Shown piece by piece: positions 12,206 to 23,044 of a stretch of DNA of 64,000 nucleotides. Source of the DNA: Typhlomys cinereus (taxonomy: Eukaryota; Chordata; Mammalia; Rodentia; Platacanthomyidae); NCBI GenBank assembly GCA_023101885.1, contig JALPQD010000412.1:628534-692533 (forward strand). The letters are read 5' to 3'. A program made the translations under genes and the position numbers. The notes below the pieces were generated by a model. It ran no database searches. It was not told the DNA's origin and was given only the letters and a program-made list of their open reading frames with translations. Position 1 is the stretch's first letter, and each line of letters opens with the position of its first letter.

Positions 12206-12518
12206 CAGGGCTGAGGAAATGGCTCGGTGGTAGAGTGCTTGCTGTGGAAGCGTGAAGACCTGAGTTTAGATCCGCAGCACCCACATAAAAGCACGATGCG
12301 TCAGCACTGTCTGTAACCTAGTGCAAGGTCACCCCACGAGTCCTGGGGGTGGTGACACTACTGTCGAGCCTACGTAGTTGAAATGATGAGCTCTAGGTTC
12401 ACGAGATGCTATTTAAAAAAAAAATAAGTTGGAGGAGTGATTGAGGAAGACATTCTGATTTGAACTTCTGGCCTCCTTACTTGCGTCCATGGGCAAATGT
12501 ACACACACACACGCACAT

Positions 12519-12555
<37 letters not shown>

Positions 12556-12565
12556 ACACACATGC
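12206..12565 (+). mobile_element. Old tRNA-headed SINE (B3/B4-like) with (CA)n tail
   Basis: The head AGGGCTGAGGAAATGGCTCG carries recognisable A-box and B-box regions. A diverged body, an A-rich patch (12414-12424) and a CA microsatellite (about 12500-12553) follow. Confidence 0.75.
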
Positions 12566-12689
12566 ACGCACATACATACATGCGTGCATTTATATTTCCT
12601 AAGGAACATGCCGTAGTCTTTTCAGGGTTTTTAAACTTAGTTGGCATGACTTAGTTACAAGGCGTGTGTCCTCAAAGGCAACCCAGATG

Positions 12690-12830
12690 AGATTCAGATG
12701 AAGGAGACTGGCAGGGAAGAGGAAGAGTTGGAATGGGAAGAGGAAGAGAAATGAGATTGAAGATTACAGTGTGAAAGTACCACGAATTCACTATATTCAT
12801 GTGTGAAACATTAAATTAAAAAATGACGTT
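12690..12830 (+). mobile_element. L1 3' UTR terminal remnant
   Basis: A purine-rich stretch followed by CACTATATTCATGTGTGAAA and an A-rich end resembles the terminal part of the L1 at 30780-30883. Only the 3' tip is present. Confidence 0.5.
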
Positions 12831-13334
12831 TTCCGATAGAAGCACTTAACTTTCTAAGTCATTTCCACTGATTATTTTAATATACTTTTGTCTCACTAGA
12901 TGACAAATCTTGTGAATTTTTTACTTACTGAACTGATCAGGCATTTCTTCTTCATTTTTCCAGTTTGATCATTAATGTTCATAAATGTTTAATGTTAAAT
13001 CACTCCATTTTGTCATGCTATTTTCCTGGATTTGGCTTGTGAGTTTTGGGAGGGTGCGTATTGGCAGCGGGTGACTGGTTTATCATTTTCCAGTCTTACA
13101 TGTCTCTGATTTTTAACGACAGTCATAGCTTCACTGGTTTATAGAATTGTTTGGGGAAGTAGCCTCTTACATGGTGGAAGAATTCAGTAAATGATTCAAA
13201 GCGCTCTGGTTTGAAAGAATGTTTTAGACTATTGATTTAGCTAACTTGCTTGAGGATTGTTCAAGTTTTTCTTCTGAAGCTTACGTTATATTTTTCTAGG
13301 AAGTTACCACACCTGCTGAGACCTCAATCACTCT
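12831..13334. other. Intron sequence, no recognised features
   Basis: AT-rich, with nothing I can name. Confidence 0.4.
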
Positions 13335-13478
13335 TCTTATGCTTTTTGAAGCAGGATTTCCAATCGAACCCAGAGCTGACTAGCAATGCCTGTTGCTTAA
13401 CGTGGGATCTGAGGATCACACTCTAGTTCTCTTGCTTGCATAGTTTGCTTTTTAACCGCTGAGCCAGATCCCAGTCCC
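13335..13478 (-). mobile_element. Old tRNA-headed SINE fragment
   Basis: The antisense tRNA head is visible as GGGATCTGAGGATCACACTC followed by TTTTTAACCGCTGAGCCAGA near the end. The tail is missing or unrecognisable. Confidence 0.6.
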
Positions 13479-14730
13479 TCTTTTTTCCTTTCTTTATTGC
13501 TGCTGGGATTTCTGTTGGTTCAAACCATAGTTCATCTTAAAGCTTCAAAACATGAACTCCTACATCTTGAATTTGGCTGAAGCCTATTTTAACTTTTATG
13601 TCTCCGTTTGTCCTCACACACTGCTGAAAACCAGAACATCTTGTTAATATTCCTAAGCCTTGGTGAGACTGTCTAGTAATGATAGTTTTCCGTCCAGTCT
13701 GAAAATGTTTCCAGCACACAAGGAGTAGAAGAGTCCATTTCTTCAGCAGCTTCACTTACATCTCTAGGAAGCTTGTTCCCCAGCTGGCTGCAAATCATCT
13801 GCCCTTTCATTTCTTTTCCAGATAGCAGAGTGGAGTTTGTTTCCATCATCCAGAAAAAGACACATATGCAAATCCATATCCCCCAGCAAATTTTCCAGGA
13901 TGATTTGAGATGTGCCAAAGGCAGTATTCCAATTACAAATATTTGGAAAGTTCTAGCTCATTTATTTCTTGTCCTGGTTATTAACCTCCCAAATAGTACA
14001 CATCTCTCTCCTACACATCCAGGTTTTCCTCACTCGATGTGGCTTTGTTTACTTTCTTGTGTTCCCGCACTTTGGTTTTTCTGGTCAAGCAAGTTGCTGC
14101 CACCGACACATGTTTGTCCCTCCCTGGGCCCTGGACTCTGATCCACACATGGGCGGCACAGCAGGAACTGGGCCCTGCTTCCTCGATATTCATATGTGTC
14201 TATGGGACACATAACTAGGACACACTCTTAAGAAGTGACTCATCAGAACCTCCTGGTCCCCTGAAGTCTCTCGAGGTGCACGAACATTGGTGGGGGCTCC
14301 CAAGACCACCTTCATTTGGAATATATGGGAGCCAGTTATGGTTCCAAAAAGACTTTATGAGGTCAGGGGAGGCATTGCAGAGAGGACAGTGTGGAAGGAA
14401 GAATTGCATCAGACTGGCAAACAGCCCCTCCTCCCTTGCTTGTCCCGACAACTGATGCTTCTCGCCGTTCAGCAGACAAGCCTACTACTATTATCCCCAT
14501 TGCTGTCATCTGCCCAAGGACCCCACAGAAGTCGCACGCATTGGGGAACATCAGGATTCTGCCTTGCACTAGAATGTTGTCCATGTTGCATCATGAAACC
14601 TTTAAATAGACATCAAAGTTGAAAGAATTCTATCGTGAATAACCATATATTCACCTCCCATGGACAGTCCGCTCATGGAGATTCTGCTGTGAATGTGGCA
14701 TTGCTCTTGCTAGGTCTCTATACATAAAGC
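13479..14730. other. Intron sequence with one half of a 43-bp direct repeat
   Basis: No exon recognised. Bases 14204-14246 duplicate 14754-14795 with one mismatch and one indel (see findings). Several open frames overlap on both strands but none has splice-site support. Confidence 0.5.
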
Positions 14731-14840
14731 CAGTCAGATATCACTTAATAACTGGGACACATAACTGGGACACACTCTAAGAAGTGACTCATCAGGTGGT
14801 TTCATCCTTGTGTGAACATCACGGAGTTTATTTCACGAAT
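14731..14840 (+). mobile_element. End of a fossil DNA transposon (Tigger/Zombi-like)
   Basis: The stretch starts CAGTCAGATATCACTTAATA and continues through TTTCATCCTTGTGTGAACAT. Both blocks match the conserved end of a mammalian Tigger-like element. It contains a small internal tandem duplication (GGGACACATAACT, then GGGACACACTCT). Confidence 0.5.
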
Positions 14841-14859
14841 GTAGATTCGGTCTAGCTGA

Positions 14860-14990
14860 ATTGATGAGCTTTAGGATTAGTGAGAGACCCTGTCTCAAAA
14901 AAAAATAAAGGCGGCAAGCAGTCAAGGAAAACACCTAACATGGACCTTTGGGCTTCACATGCAAAGATTAGAATTTCCTGTTCTAGAATT
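14860..14990 (+). mobile_element. SINE fragment (B4/B1-like right part)
   Basis: GTGAGAGACCCTGTCTCAAA followed by an A-rich patch is the typical right end of a B1-type unit. The left part is missing. Confidence 0.5.
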
Positions 14991-15343
14991 TCATGTAAGT
15001 GGGGGTTGGAGAGATGGCTCAGGGGTTAAGCCTCTGCCTTGCAGGCAGAAGGTCCTGAGTTCGGATCCCAGATCCCACGTATAGACGCCAGGTGGAAGCA
15101 GGGGCGGTCTGCGCTTCTGGTCCTGGTAGGGCGGAGCCTGTGAATCCCGGGGCAGAAGGAGGTGGAGGCGTCCATGGTGGTTCCTGATTCATCCGTGGTT
15201 CTACACACACACAGACATACACACACACACACACACACACATGCGCACGCACATACATACGCACACACGCACAATTGAATAAATAATAATAAAAAAATTT
15301 TTTAAAAATAAGGATTTAAAAAAAAAAAGAATTTCCTGTAAGT
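14985..15343 (+). mobile_element. Young B2-superfamily SINE with GC-rich body, TSD-flanked
   Basis: The element spans about 15001-15327. Duplications AGAATTTCATGTAAGT (14985-15000) and AGAATTTCCTGTAAGT (15328-15343) flank it with one difference. It has the same head, body, CA tail and AATAAATAATAATAA end as the copy at 5989. It lacks about 15 bp of the body present in that copy (around 15153), so it represents a body variant. Confidence 0.9.
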
Positions 15344-15344
15344 G

Positions 15345-15860
15345 GAACATATATTCTGTATTCTTCTATAGCTGGCCCAATAGCTAAGCACAGTGCTGTC
15401 TGAGATTTATTCACGGTGTCCTGTGTATTGGATTTTCCCTTTTTATTACTGAGTAGTGTTTTATTTTATGGATATTCTGTGATTAGTTTTCCATTCTCTT
15501 GTGATGAATAGACACCTGGGATGTTCCTAGCGTTTCACTCCAATGAGTAGAACAGCTATGAACATTCTTACATAAGCCTTTTTATGAGCATTTGTTTTTA
15601 TTTCTCTTGGGCAAATAGTAGGCATGGAATCGCTAGGTCATAACGTATGTGTTTGTTTAGTTTTATGAGAAACTGTGAGAGCTTTCCATTTTACACTTTT
15701 ATCAGCAAATATGAGTGTTCTGGCTTCTCTATAGTCTTGGCACCACTGGAAAACAGTGCATTTCATTTTCGTCATACATTGGATGTGCCCTACTGCCTCT
15801 TTGTGCTTTTCATTGACATTTTCCTAATGAACGAAGATATATGCATTTGTATTCAATCTA
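15345..15860 (-). mobile_element. Ancient L1 fragment (L1M/HAL1-like), antisense
   Basis: The + strand reads as the reverse complement of old L1 ORF2 and 3' sequence: GAACATTCTTACATAAGCC, TTTCTCTTGGGCAAATAGTA, then CATTTTACACTTTTATCAGC. The young SINE at 15001 sits at its left edge. Confidence 0.7.
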
Positions 15861-16739
15861 AACTTCACTTACGTAGTCATTTTGATCGCCTTGCAAAGCA
15901 AGCATTGCAAAGAGATCCCCTTTAGCAGTGTTCCTATTTTCAAGGCGTTCTACCCTGGGTGATTTCTTAGCACTCACAGAGACTTGGGTGGGAGGGTGAG
16001 ATCTTGTCTGTAACACACAGTGCGAAGTCTCAGAGCAGCAGATGCTGACCTATGAGGAACAGCCTAAGATGCAAAGGTAGTTTCCAACACAAACATTCGC
16101 AGCTCTGGGTTTCATAGGCATAGCCCCCGGGATGACTAAAACACATTTTTAAAACAAACTATGAACGTTCTTTATTCCTTTTATTAAATGGACCGAGGCG
16201 GGAGCTCAATCTTCTGAAACTATTCAGAATGAGCACCGGTGTCCAGTAATTCAGATTCCCTAGTAATTGGCACGTTTTGACTTCCCTCGACCTCCCTCAT
16301 CTGCACAAAGGGTGACTGTTCATTCAGTGCTGGGAGCTCTGGCTCCTGAACTTTTCTCTCTGCCTAAAACCAACAGTAGCAATTCAGGATTTTAATGTTT
16401 AGTTAGCGGAGAGGTAATTTCTTTGGGTCTTATAAGGACTTTCTTCTCCAGAGCACAAGGGGCAAAGGAAGGCAAATAGATGAACCCCTTATCTTTAGAT
16501 CTGGATTATCCAGAGATTCATGGGGAGAAAAACAAAATGAACTCCTAGGCAGATTTGTATGAAGAAAAACCCAAGGAATGGGTGTTACTAATGTTTGTGC
16601 TTAAGTCTCTTAACACACTGTACCTTGCTTTCCCTCCTGGCTTCCTGCTGGAGAAAGCATAGTCTGTTATTCAGTGCTCAGTCACAAGTTTCTGGGCTCC
16701 TCTCCCCTCAAGCATTGGTGGTGTCCCAAATAAAACCCA
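15861..16739. other. Intron sequence, no recognised features
   Basis: No repeat or exon recognised. Confidence 0.4.
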
Positions 16740-16900
16740 CCCAAGCTTGACCATGTTCTCTCTGCAATCTTGAGCAGGCTACCACATCTTTCTGACCTTC
16801 CATTTCTTATGTGTATTGATGGTGATAGTATTCACATCCTAGAATTATTGAGACTACTGAATAATTCACAGCAAGTACCCAGCCAGTTTCTGATAAGTGA
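16740..16900 (+). mobile_element. MIR SINE (ancient), sense
   Basis: CTGACCTTCCATTTCTTATG, then a GGTGATAGTATTCACATCCT block and a TTATTGAGACTACTGAATAA block, follow the MIR core and 3' region. Confidence 0.55.
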
Positions 16901-17252
16901 TGTATCTAATAACTATTATCCACTGACCAATACCTTACAACACATTCATTTGACTGTTGCCGTTCAAATGTTTAGAGTTATTTATCAATGGCTGCCTACA
17001 TTGTTATAAGCTTACCTGATGGAAGGCTTATAGCTGTTAAAAAAGGAAAATTATATATAAGTTATTAGACATTACTAAAAATGCAATAGTCAATAGTAAA
17101 AATAGGAATGTAATTTGTCTCTTTACCATGAGGGCAAATATATAAAATAAATCAGAGTCAAACATTCACCAGAAAAGTACTGGGAAAAAAATGTGTAATA
17201 CTTGTGAGAGGTGGAATGGGGGATACTTGTTGATAATTTTTGCCTAGGGGAG

Positions 17253-17559
17253 GGAAATTATTTTTTTTAATTTTTTATTATTTATTAAATTGTGTGTGTA
17301 TGCGTGTGTGCACGTATGTATGTGTGGGTGTGTAGAACCACGGACGAATTCAGGAACCACCATGGACCACCTCCACCTCCTCCTTGTTTACTCTGCCCTG
17401 GGATTCCCAGGCTCCGCCCTACCAGGACCAGAAACGCAGGCTGCCCCCGCTTCCGCCCGGCATTTATACGTGGGGTCTAGGATCCGAACTCAGGACCTTC
17501 TGCCTGCAAGGCAGAGGCTTAACCTCTGAGCCACCTCTCTAGCCCCGGAAATTATTTTT
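17253..17559 (-). mobile_element. Young B2-superfamily SINE, antisense, just upstream of exon B
   Basis: The element occupies about 17266-17546 between duplications GGAAATTATTTTT at 17253-17265 and 17547-17559. The minus strand carries the complete tRNA head (ending AGCCCC at 17546), the GC-rich body and a short TG/CA tail. It ends 102 bp before the first base of exon B. Confidence 0.92.
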
Positions 17560-17648
17560 GTTTTATTTTTAATTCCAAGTGTTTCTTTCAAAGGAAATTT
17601 ATTGGCGAAGCCAAAATAATAATGGTAGTCACTGTGTTTTCCCTGCAG

Positions 17649-17760
17649 TTTCCTGGCATTTAACACGGACATGGTTGGTAGTCTCACCTTTCTGTTGAAA
17701 GCAGTCAATTTTCGTGAAAGAGTTCTTCAGAGGAGTTTGGTGGCCAGAATTTACAACAAG
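17649..17760 (+). CDS. ACOXL: ACOXL internal exon B (112 bp)
   Basis: One base completes the serine codon begun in exon A; then 37 codons read [20 protein letters not shown] followed by [17 protein letters not shown]. The 3' splice site is TTTTCCCTGCAG with a good pyrimidine tract. The 5' splice site is AAG before GTAAAG, close to consensus. It ends in phase 0. The peptide belongs to the helical C-terminal domain of acyl-CoA oxidases, where FLLKA-(x)-FRERVL forms part of a long helix. The LVARIYNK end continues directly into exon C. No stop, frameshift or odd codon use is seen. A recent antisense SINE lies 102 bp upstream and leaves the branch-point region intact. Confidence 0.9.
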
Positions 17761-18194
17761 GTAAAGAAATACTCTGTTATATGTTTTCCTTTTGATATAT
17801 GTTTGACACACAGCTGGACTATAGGTTACATTTAGTAGGGAACGAGCTGGTGTAATTGGAAGCCGGGGTGGTAACTAGCTGACTAGACACTGGGACGGTA
17901 CGTACTGACCGTTTTGCAGGATAGCCTTGCTTGCTTGCTCTGGAAGCAACAATCCTGCTGTCAATATCCCTGTGTCCTATTTTAGAATTTTACCAGTAAG
18001 TTTCATTTAGCTGCTGTGGGAGATAAGGAATGAAGTGATTTTTAACTTTCATTGAAATTAAAAAAAGTATCGTTTTGGAAATACAACAAATACATTGTCC
18101 TCTGAGGAGAAACGCATATTTGGCATATATAAAAATTAGCACTGTGTCAATATGCGATGCACTGTATCTCCTGTTAGCTTTGTAGAATTATAAT
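17761..18194. other. Start of the 28.8-kb intron, no recognised features
   Basis: Donor site, then unique-looking sequence. Confidence 0.4.
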
Positions 18195-18553
18195 AAAGAT
18201 ACTGGGGAGATGGCTCACTCAGTAAAGCACTTGTCAAACAAACAGGAGGTCCCACATAAAATGTTGGGTGTCAAGTCAGGGAGGTGGCTCAATGGGTAAA
18301 AGCATTTGCCATGAAAGGATAAAGCCTAAGTTTAAATTCTCCAGAACACATGCAAAAACCTGAATGACTGTAACCCCAGAACTCCTATGGGGAGATGGGA
18401 GGCAGAGAGTGGAAAATATTTAGAAGCTGAAAATTGACAAATAGGCCCTTCTTCAAACAAGGTGAAAGGTGAGGAATGATGCCCAATGTTGTCTTCAGAC
18501 CTCCACACATGTGCCATGACATTCATGTACCCTGGCATGTACGTGCCTGATTC

Positions 18554-18622
<69 letters not shown>
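18195..18622 (+). mobile_element. Two overlapping SINE heads with (CT)n(CA)n tail
   Basis: A tRNA-like head at about 18207 (GGGGAGATGGCTCACTCAGT) is cut off after about 65 bp. A second head follows at about 18279 (AGGGAGGTGGCTCAATGGGT) with a full body. The tail is a CT run (18557-18576) passing into a CA run of about 45 bp (18577-18622). Confidence 0.7.
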
Positions 18623-18623
<1 letters not shown>

Positions 18624-19212
18624 TGTATTGATAGAAAACACTGATAGAAATCAGGAGGGAATTTTCACCATGTATAATGCCAGTGGGATTGTCTTGAGGA
18701 AACAATCTACTAGTATCTCTTTTATTAACTGGTCTTATATCATTAGTCAATAAGACGTCAGGAGAAGGCTTTATTCATATACTGTCTTAGGACAGGACTC
18801 GAGACTGCAGAATCAGAATCCAGGTGTCTTTTCTCTTTCAGTAGTGGAATTAGGTGGTGAGAGGGTCAGAATTGGGTCCCCGGCACTCTCTTCCTCTTTT
18901 AATGTGAATTACATGGCAATGTAATGTCACCTGGTCCAATACAAAGACAATAGGAATGAAGAGGGAATGAGGCATATGGAAATAGGTATTATCTCAGGAA
19001 ATATTCTAGAGCCAAAGAGTCCTGGAAGCAAGAAGCTATTAAGACCTACCCTCATGGAACAGACCCAAACTGGTTGAGAATCAAGTCAAGGGTTCTATAA
19101 CCTCAGAATTAACAGTGGGGAAAATGCTATTTGTAAACCATTCTTTGACACTGTGGAAGAAAAAGCTAAAGATGAAATTGCAAGAGAAGAAAATAATGAA
19201 AATGATAGAAAC
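18623..19212. other. Intron sequence, no recognised features
   Basis: Nothing I can name. Confidence 0.4.
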
Positions 19213-19534
19213 TTAACCAAGTACTTCTCTTTTTTTAATTTTTTAAAATTTATTCAATTGTGCATGTATGCGCGTATGTATATGTATGTGTGTGTGCGCG
19301 TGTGTGTAGAACCACGGGCGAATTCGGGAACCACCATGGACACCTCCACCTCCTCCTGTTTATTCTGCCTTGGGATTAACAGGCTCCGCCCTACCAGGAC
19401 CAGAAACCCAGGCCGCCCCCGCTTCCGCCCGGCATCTATACGTGGGGTCTAGGATCCAAACTCAGGACCTTCCGCCTGCAAGGCAGAGGCTTAACCCCTG
19501 AGCCACCTCTCCATCCCCTTAACCAAGTACTTCT
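19213..19534 (-). mobile_element. Young B2-superfamily SINE, antisense, perfect TSD
   Basis: The element occupies 19229-19518 between exact 16-bp duplications TTAACCAAGTACTTCT at 19213-19228 and 19519-19534. It is in the same subfamily as the copies at 5989, 15001, 17266 and 45485, with the same GC-rich body and complete head. Confidence 0.95.
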
Positions 19535-19591
19535 AAAGATACAAGAATACAGAGTCACAGCAATAATCGCATGATAGAAAATAGAAAAACA

Positions 19592-20047
19592 TTTGTATTA
19601 GGTTCTCTAGAGATGCAGAATCGACACAATGAATATAGTATAGGGAATGTATTGAGTCGGCTTACAGTATGGCCAAGGTAATCCAGTGATGGCTGCCAGT
19701 AGCTGAGGTACTCCAACGATGGCTGAAGGCTGAAGAATTCCTAGAGTCTTTAGTCTAGGCGATGATGATTTGGAGGGTTGGAAGGCTAGAGGGTCGAAGA
19801 AACCAGACGGCTGGAAGGAAGAACAATTCCTGCACAGCTGCAATAAGGCATCTGTTCTCTTTGGTGGCTCCTTTTTATATGATGCAGTACTGGGAGGATC
19901 CTGTGAGAGCTATGGAGGTCCTGATAGGATCTAGGGTGGGTACAGTCCTATCAATGGTCTCAGTTGATCCTTTCCAGAGATGGTCTCAGCCCAGCTTAGT
20001 TAATACCGGGTGTGTCAAGTTGACACCCAGGCTTAACTATCACAACA
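19592..20047 (-). mobile_element. ERVL-MaLR solo LTR (ORR1-like), antisense
   Basis: The minus strand starts TGTTGTGATAGTTAAGCC and continues GGTGTCAACTTGACA, the hallmark of ORR1-type LTR starts. The other end lies near TATTAGGTTCTCTAGAGATG. It shares long blocks with the LTR at 39595-40004. Confidence 0.7.
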
Positions 20048-20099
20048 TTTTTCTTAATATTTAAAAGAAATATGTTCATTGGAAAAAACTCTCTTCTTT

Positions 20100-20405
20100 C
20101 TCTTCTCACTGCTCTGCTAAATTACCTAATGAAAGCAACATAGGAAAGGAAGGGTTCATTTTGGCTCATAATTTGAGGGTACAGTCCTTCAGGAGCATGG
20201 AGCAGCTGGTATGTACGTCTTCAGTCAGGAAGCAGAGAGGTACGAATGATTGTTGGTGCTCAGGTCACCTACCCAGCTTGTAGGATGACACCACCACATT
20301 CAGAGTGACCCTTTCCATCTTGCTGGAAATACCCTCAAAGACATAGCCAGGGATATATTACTACAGTGATATTAAATCTAATCAAATTAACAATGAATAG
20401 TAACC
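20100..20405 (-). mobile_element. MaLR LTR (MT/ORR1-like), antisense
   Basis: ACATAGGAAAGGAAGGGTTC followed by TTTGGCTCATAATTTGAGGG is the antisense of a rodent MaLR LTR 3' half. The copy is diverged and no internal region is present. Confidence 0.5.
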
Positions 20406-20464
20406 TAAAAGTACAACCGAAAATGTAGAATAAAGAGAATATCATGTAATTAACCATCATAGAT

Positions 20465-20880
20465 ACTGATGTCAACTTGAGAATTTAAGGCTCAAAACTC
20501 TGGGAACATTCGTAAAGAATTGGTAGTCAAGTCAAGCCCCAACAGAGAAAGCCAGCGGCAGATTGTGATTGATGGGGTGAACCAACCCATGGTGGATGGC
20601 AGGTATATAAGATGGAGGGAGCTGATCAGGGAACTTGGCATCCTTGAGCTCACTTGGCCAGTCATGTTGGTCTGGCAGGTAAGGACTGTCCCTCTCTAGG
20701 CAGTCCTATGGATACAGTGTGACCAATTCCCTTGGTACTTGGTGTTGGTACGTGCTCTCTTACAAACCTGCGCAAGGAACTGTAACTAAAAGTCATAAGG
20801 CAGAATAAAACCCCTTATTCCCTTAAGACATTTGGCTATGAATTTATTGGCAAAATGACTGCCAAGTAACCTGTAGAAAA
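20465..20880 (+). mobile_element. ERVL-MaLR solo LTR (ORR1-like)
   Basis: It begins TGATGTCAACTTGAG and carries the block CTTGGCCAGTCATGTTGGTC and a late AATAAAACCCCTTATTCCC poly(A)-signal region. It is the same family as 49884-50294 and 51979-52402. Confidence 0.7.
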
Positions 20881-21169
20881 TAGTTCATTCAGAAAACGGG
20901 AACGGACAGGCTAGTTTTGATGGTCATTTACTAGCTCTAAGTGCTCCAGAGGGACACCGTGTGGTGTGTGCAGACTATTCCAAGACAAACCTGATGTCCT
21001 GGGTGCCGGCAATGCTTGCAGCTATGTGACAATCAGAAGATACTTTACTCGTGCAAACTTTTTCGAAAACATCATTCAAAAAGCTACTCCATAGGAATTT
21101 TAAAAAATAAAATAAATCAAAAATTAAGAAAATAAAAAAGTGTTGATGTCCCCGTGAAGCATGTGTGTA

Positions 21170-21735
21170 TGTTTTATTTATTTTTTATTTTATAATTTCT
21201 TTTTTGTACTTTGACAGTTTCATACATATATACAGTGAATTAAAGTCATTTTCACCCTGTATTACCCGGTCCCATCCCCCCTCCTTCTGCCATTGAAATC
21301 CTCCTTGTTCCAACCAGTTTCCCTCTCATTTTTATGCTTTTTTGAGTGTGAGAATTTCACTGAGTTTAATAAGGGTTTTGTGTTTTAGCAAGTACCCTAA
21401 GCAGGACATCTATAGAACTCCTCCCACCCCGGGCTCAGGGACTATCAGGAAAAGGGGAAAGAAAGAATGTAAGAGCCAGAGGGTAAGGAAGGGTACCACC
21501 AAACAGTATCTTCTTGGATATGGCAGGATCTCAGTACCCACAAACCCACTGAATCTATGTTTACCTGTGCAAGACCTGCACAAGACTGGGCCTTTCAGTC
21601 ACATGAAAGAGGAAGACCTCACAAGGTACCACACCTCCGTGAGGGACTATTGATAGTTAAGCACGGCTGTGGAAAGATGATTAGCCGCTTTCTTCAGTGG
21701 TAATGCTCGCTGACCATCACTTATGCTCCAACAAA
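21170..21735 (-). mobile_element. Rodent L1 3' UTR piece with internal inversion
   Basis: Bases about 21170-21395 are antisense L1 3' UTR, starting with T-rich DNA and then GACAGTTTCATACATATATA. From about 21400 to 21735 the + strand is sense L1 3' UTR from further upstream: AATGTAAGAGCCAGAGGGTA, then CCTGCACAAGACTGGGCC. This is the twin-priming topology of a minus-strand insertion. An AT-rich stretch with a short CA run follows (21740-21845). Confidence 0.6.
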
Positions 21736-21865
21736 TGTGTGCTTTCTATATACATATTAAATTTAATACAATATATAAATATAATATAAACCTATATTAC
21801 ATAATATATTGTACATATATTTAAAGCATACACACACACACATATCTAAGTAGTTAAACATAGAA

Positions 21866-22210
21866 TCCTGTGATGTTAACATGCACTGCCAATTTGCCTG
21901 GATTTAGACTCACCCTGGACCATTTCGGTGGATGTGTCTGTGAGGGTGTTTCTAGAAAAGATTAGCTAATGGGCTAGAGATCCTGGCTGCCTACACGGGA
22001 AAGGAGAGGGCAAGACAGTACCACCTTAGCTCTTTCCTGGCATCCTGATCTGCAGAAGTGAGACAAAGCCTCAGATTCCTCGTGACACAGCTGGTGTCCC
22101 AGCTGCTGAGCCTCCTGCTGCCAAGAAACTGTGAGCTAAAGAAAAACCTTCTTCCCCTGAGTTACGTTTCTCAGCTATATGGTTACTATAATGCATAAGT
22201 ATTGCCAATA
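21866..22210 (+). mobile_element. MaLR LTR (ORR1/MT-like), old
   Basis: A TGATGTTAACATGCACTGCC start, a TGTCTGTGAGGGTGTTTCTA block and a GTGAGCTAAAGAAAAACCTT poly(A)-signal-like region match rodent MaLR LTR organisation. It is diverged. Confidence 0.55.
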
Positions 22211-23044
22211 AAAAAAATGGAACAAAAATGATCTTTTTAAAAACTGGACTAATTGAGGCTATATTAGATTGGTTCTATTCTCTTTTTTAAGGTAAGATGA
22301 AAAGTAAAGCAAAAACATGCAAAATTGCTTTATTTAGTTTCAAGGTAGGCAAAAGACCTTGGTTTGTTCTGAGTTCAGTAATTATAGAAACGAAAGTTAA
22401 ATACTTATTTCTCCAAGTTAAAAGCTAACAGGAAAAGTGGACATGGAATGCTGGTTTTCTAAATCTCGGCTGAACGCGAAGCAAAGAAGAAAAGCGAATG
22501 ACCAGAAGTTGGTGTCCTAGAAACAAATCAGACAGCATCTTGTAAAGGTCGCTCGTGTGTCTCTGTCTCTGGGTGGAGACGGCTGCCTTCAACTGCTCCT
22601 TGATTTGGGATGTCTCTCCCCGAATCTGGTTCCCATTAATTGGGACATCACCTTTGTTTTTGTCTAATGCGACTCATTCAAGTCTCCCTCATTGGTCCTG
22701 GTAGATTAGGGCTTTGATCTGCCTTGATCTGGTAACTCCTTGAACACAACATTCATCACAAATATGATCCTTTAAGTCGGTCCACACAAGCTGTGTGTAC
22801 GTAGCTTCTGGGGTCTTTCCATCCTGGAAAGACAAACAAATCCCACCAGCTCCCACTGTGGGAAGATGAGGAATTAGACTTAATGGGCTATTGTATGAAG
22901 AGAAAAAGTGTCGGTTCTCCCAGGAAAAGCACAGACTGTCACATTAGATTAGAAACAAATCAGTTACGTACATTATGCTTAGAAAGAAATCTCTTGATTT
23001 TACACATGGAGGCATAATTATAGCAAGATAAAAATAACTTTCAC
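22211..23044. other. Intron sequence, no recognised features
   Basis: No named repeat. 22530-22860 is less AT-rich than its surroundings; I cannot assign it. Confidence 0.4.

Noticed and set aside
14731..14840. CRISPR-like or phage-like repeat array
   Set aside because: Only two copies of the repeat exist, in a mammalian intron and within a fossil transposon end.
18557..18622. Microsatellites such as (CT)n(CA)n, (TG)n at 48521, (GA)n at 45158 as regulatory elements
   Set aside because: They are SINE tails or ordinary simple repeats; nothing in the sequence supports a function.
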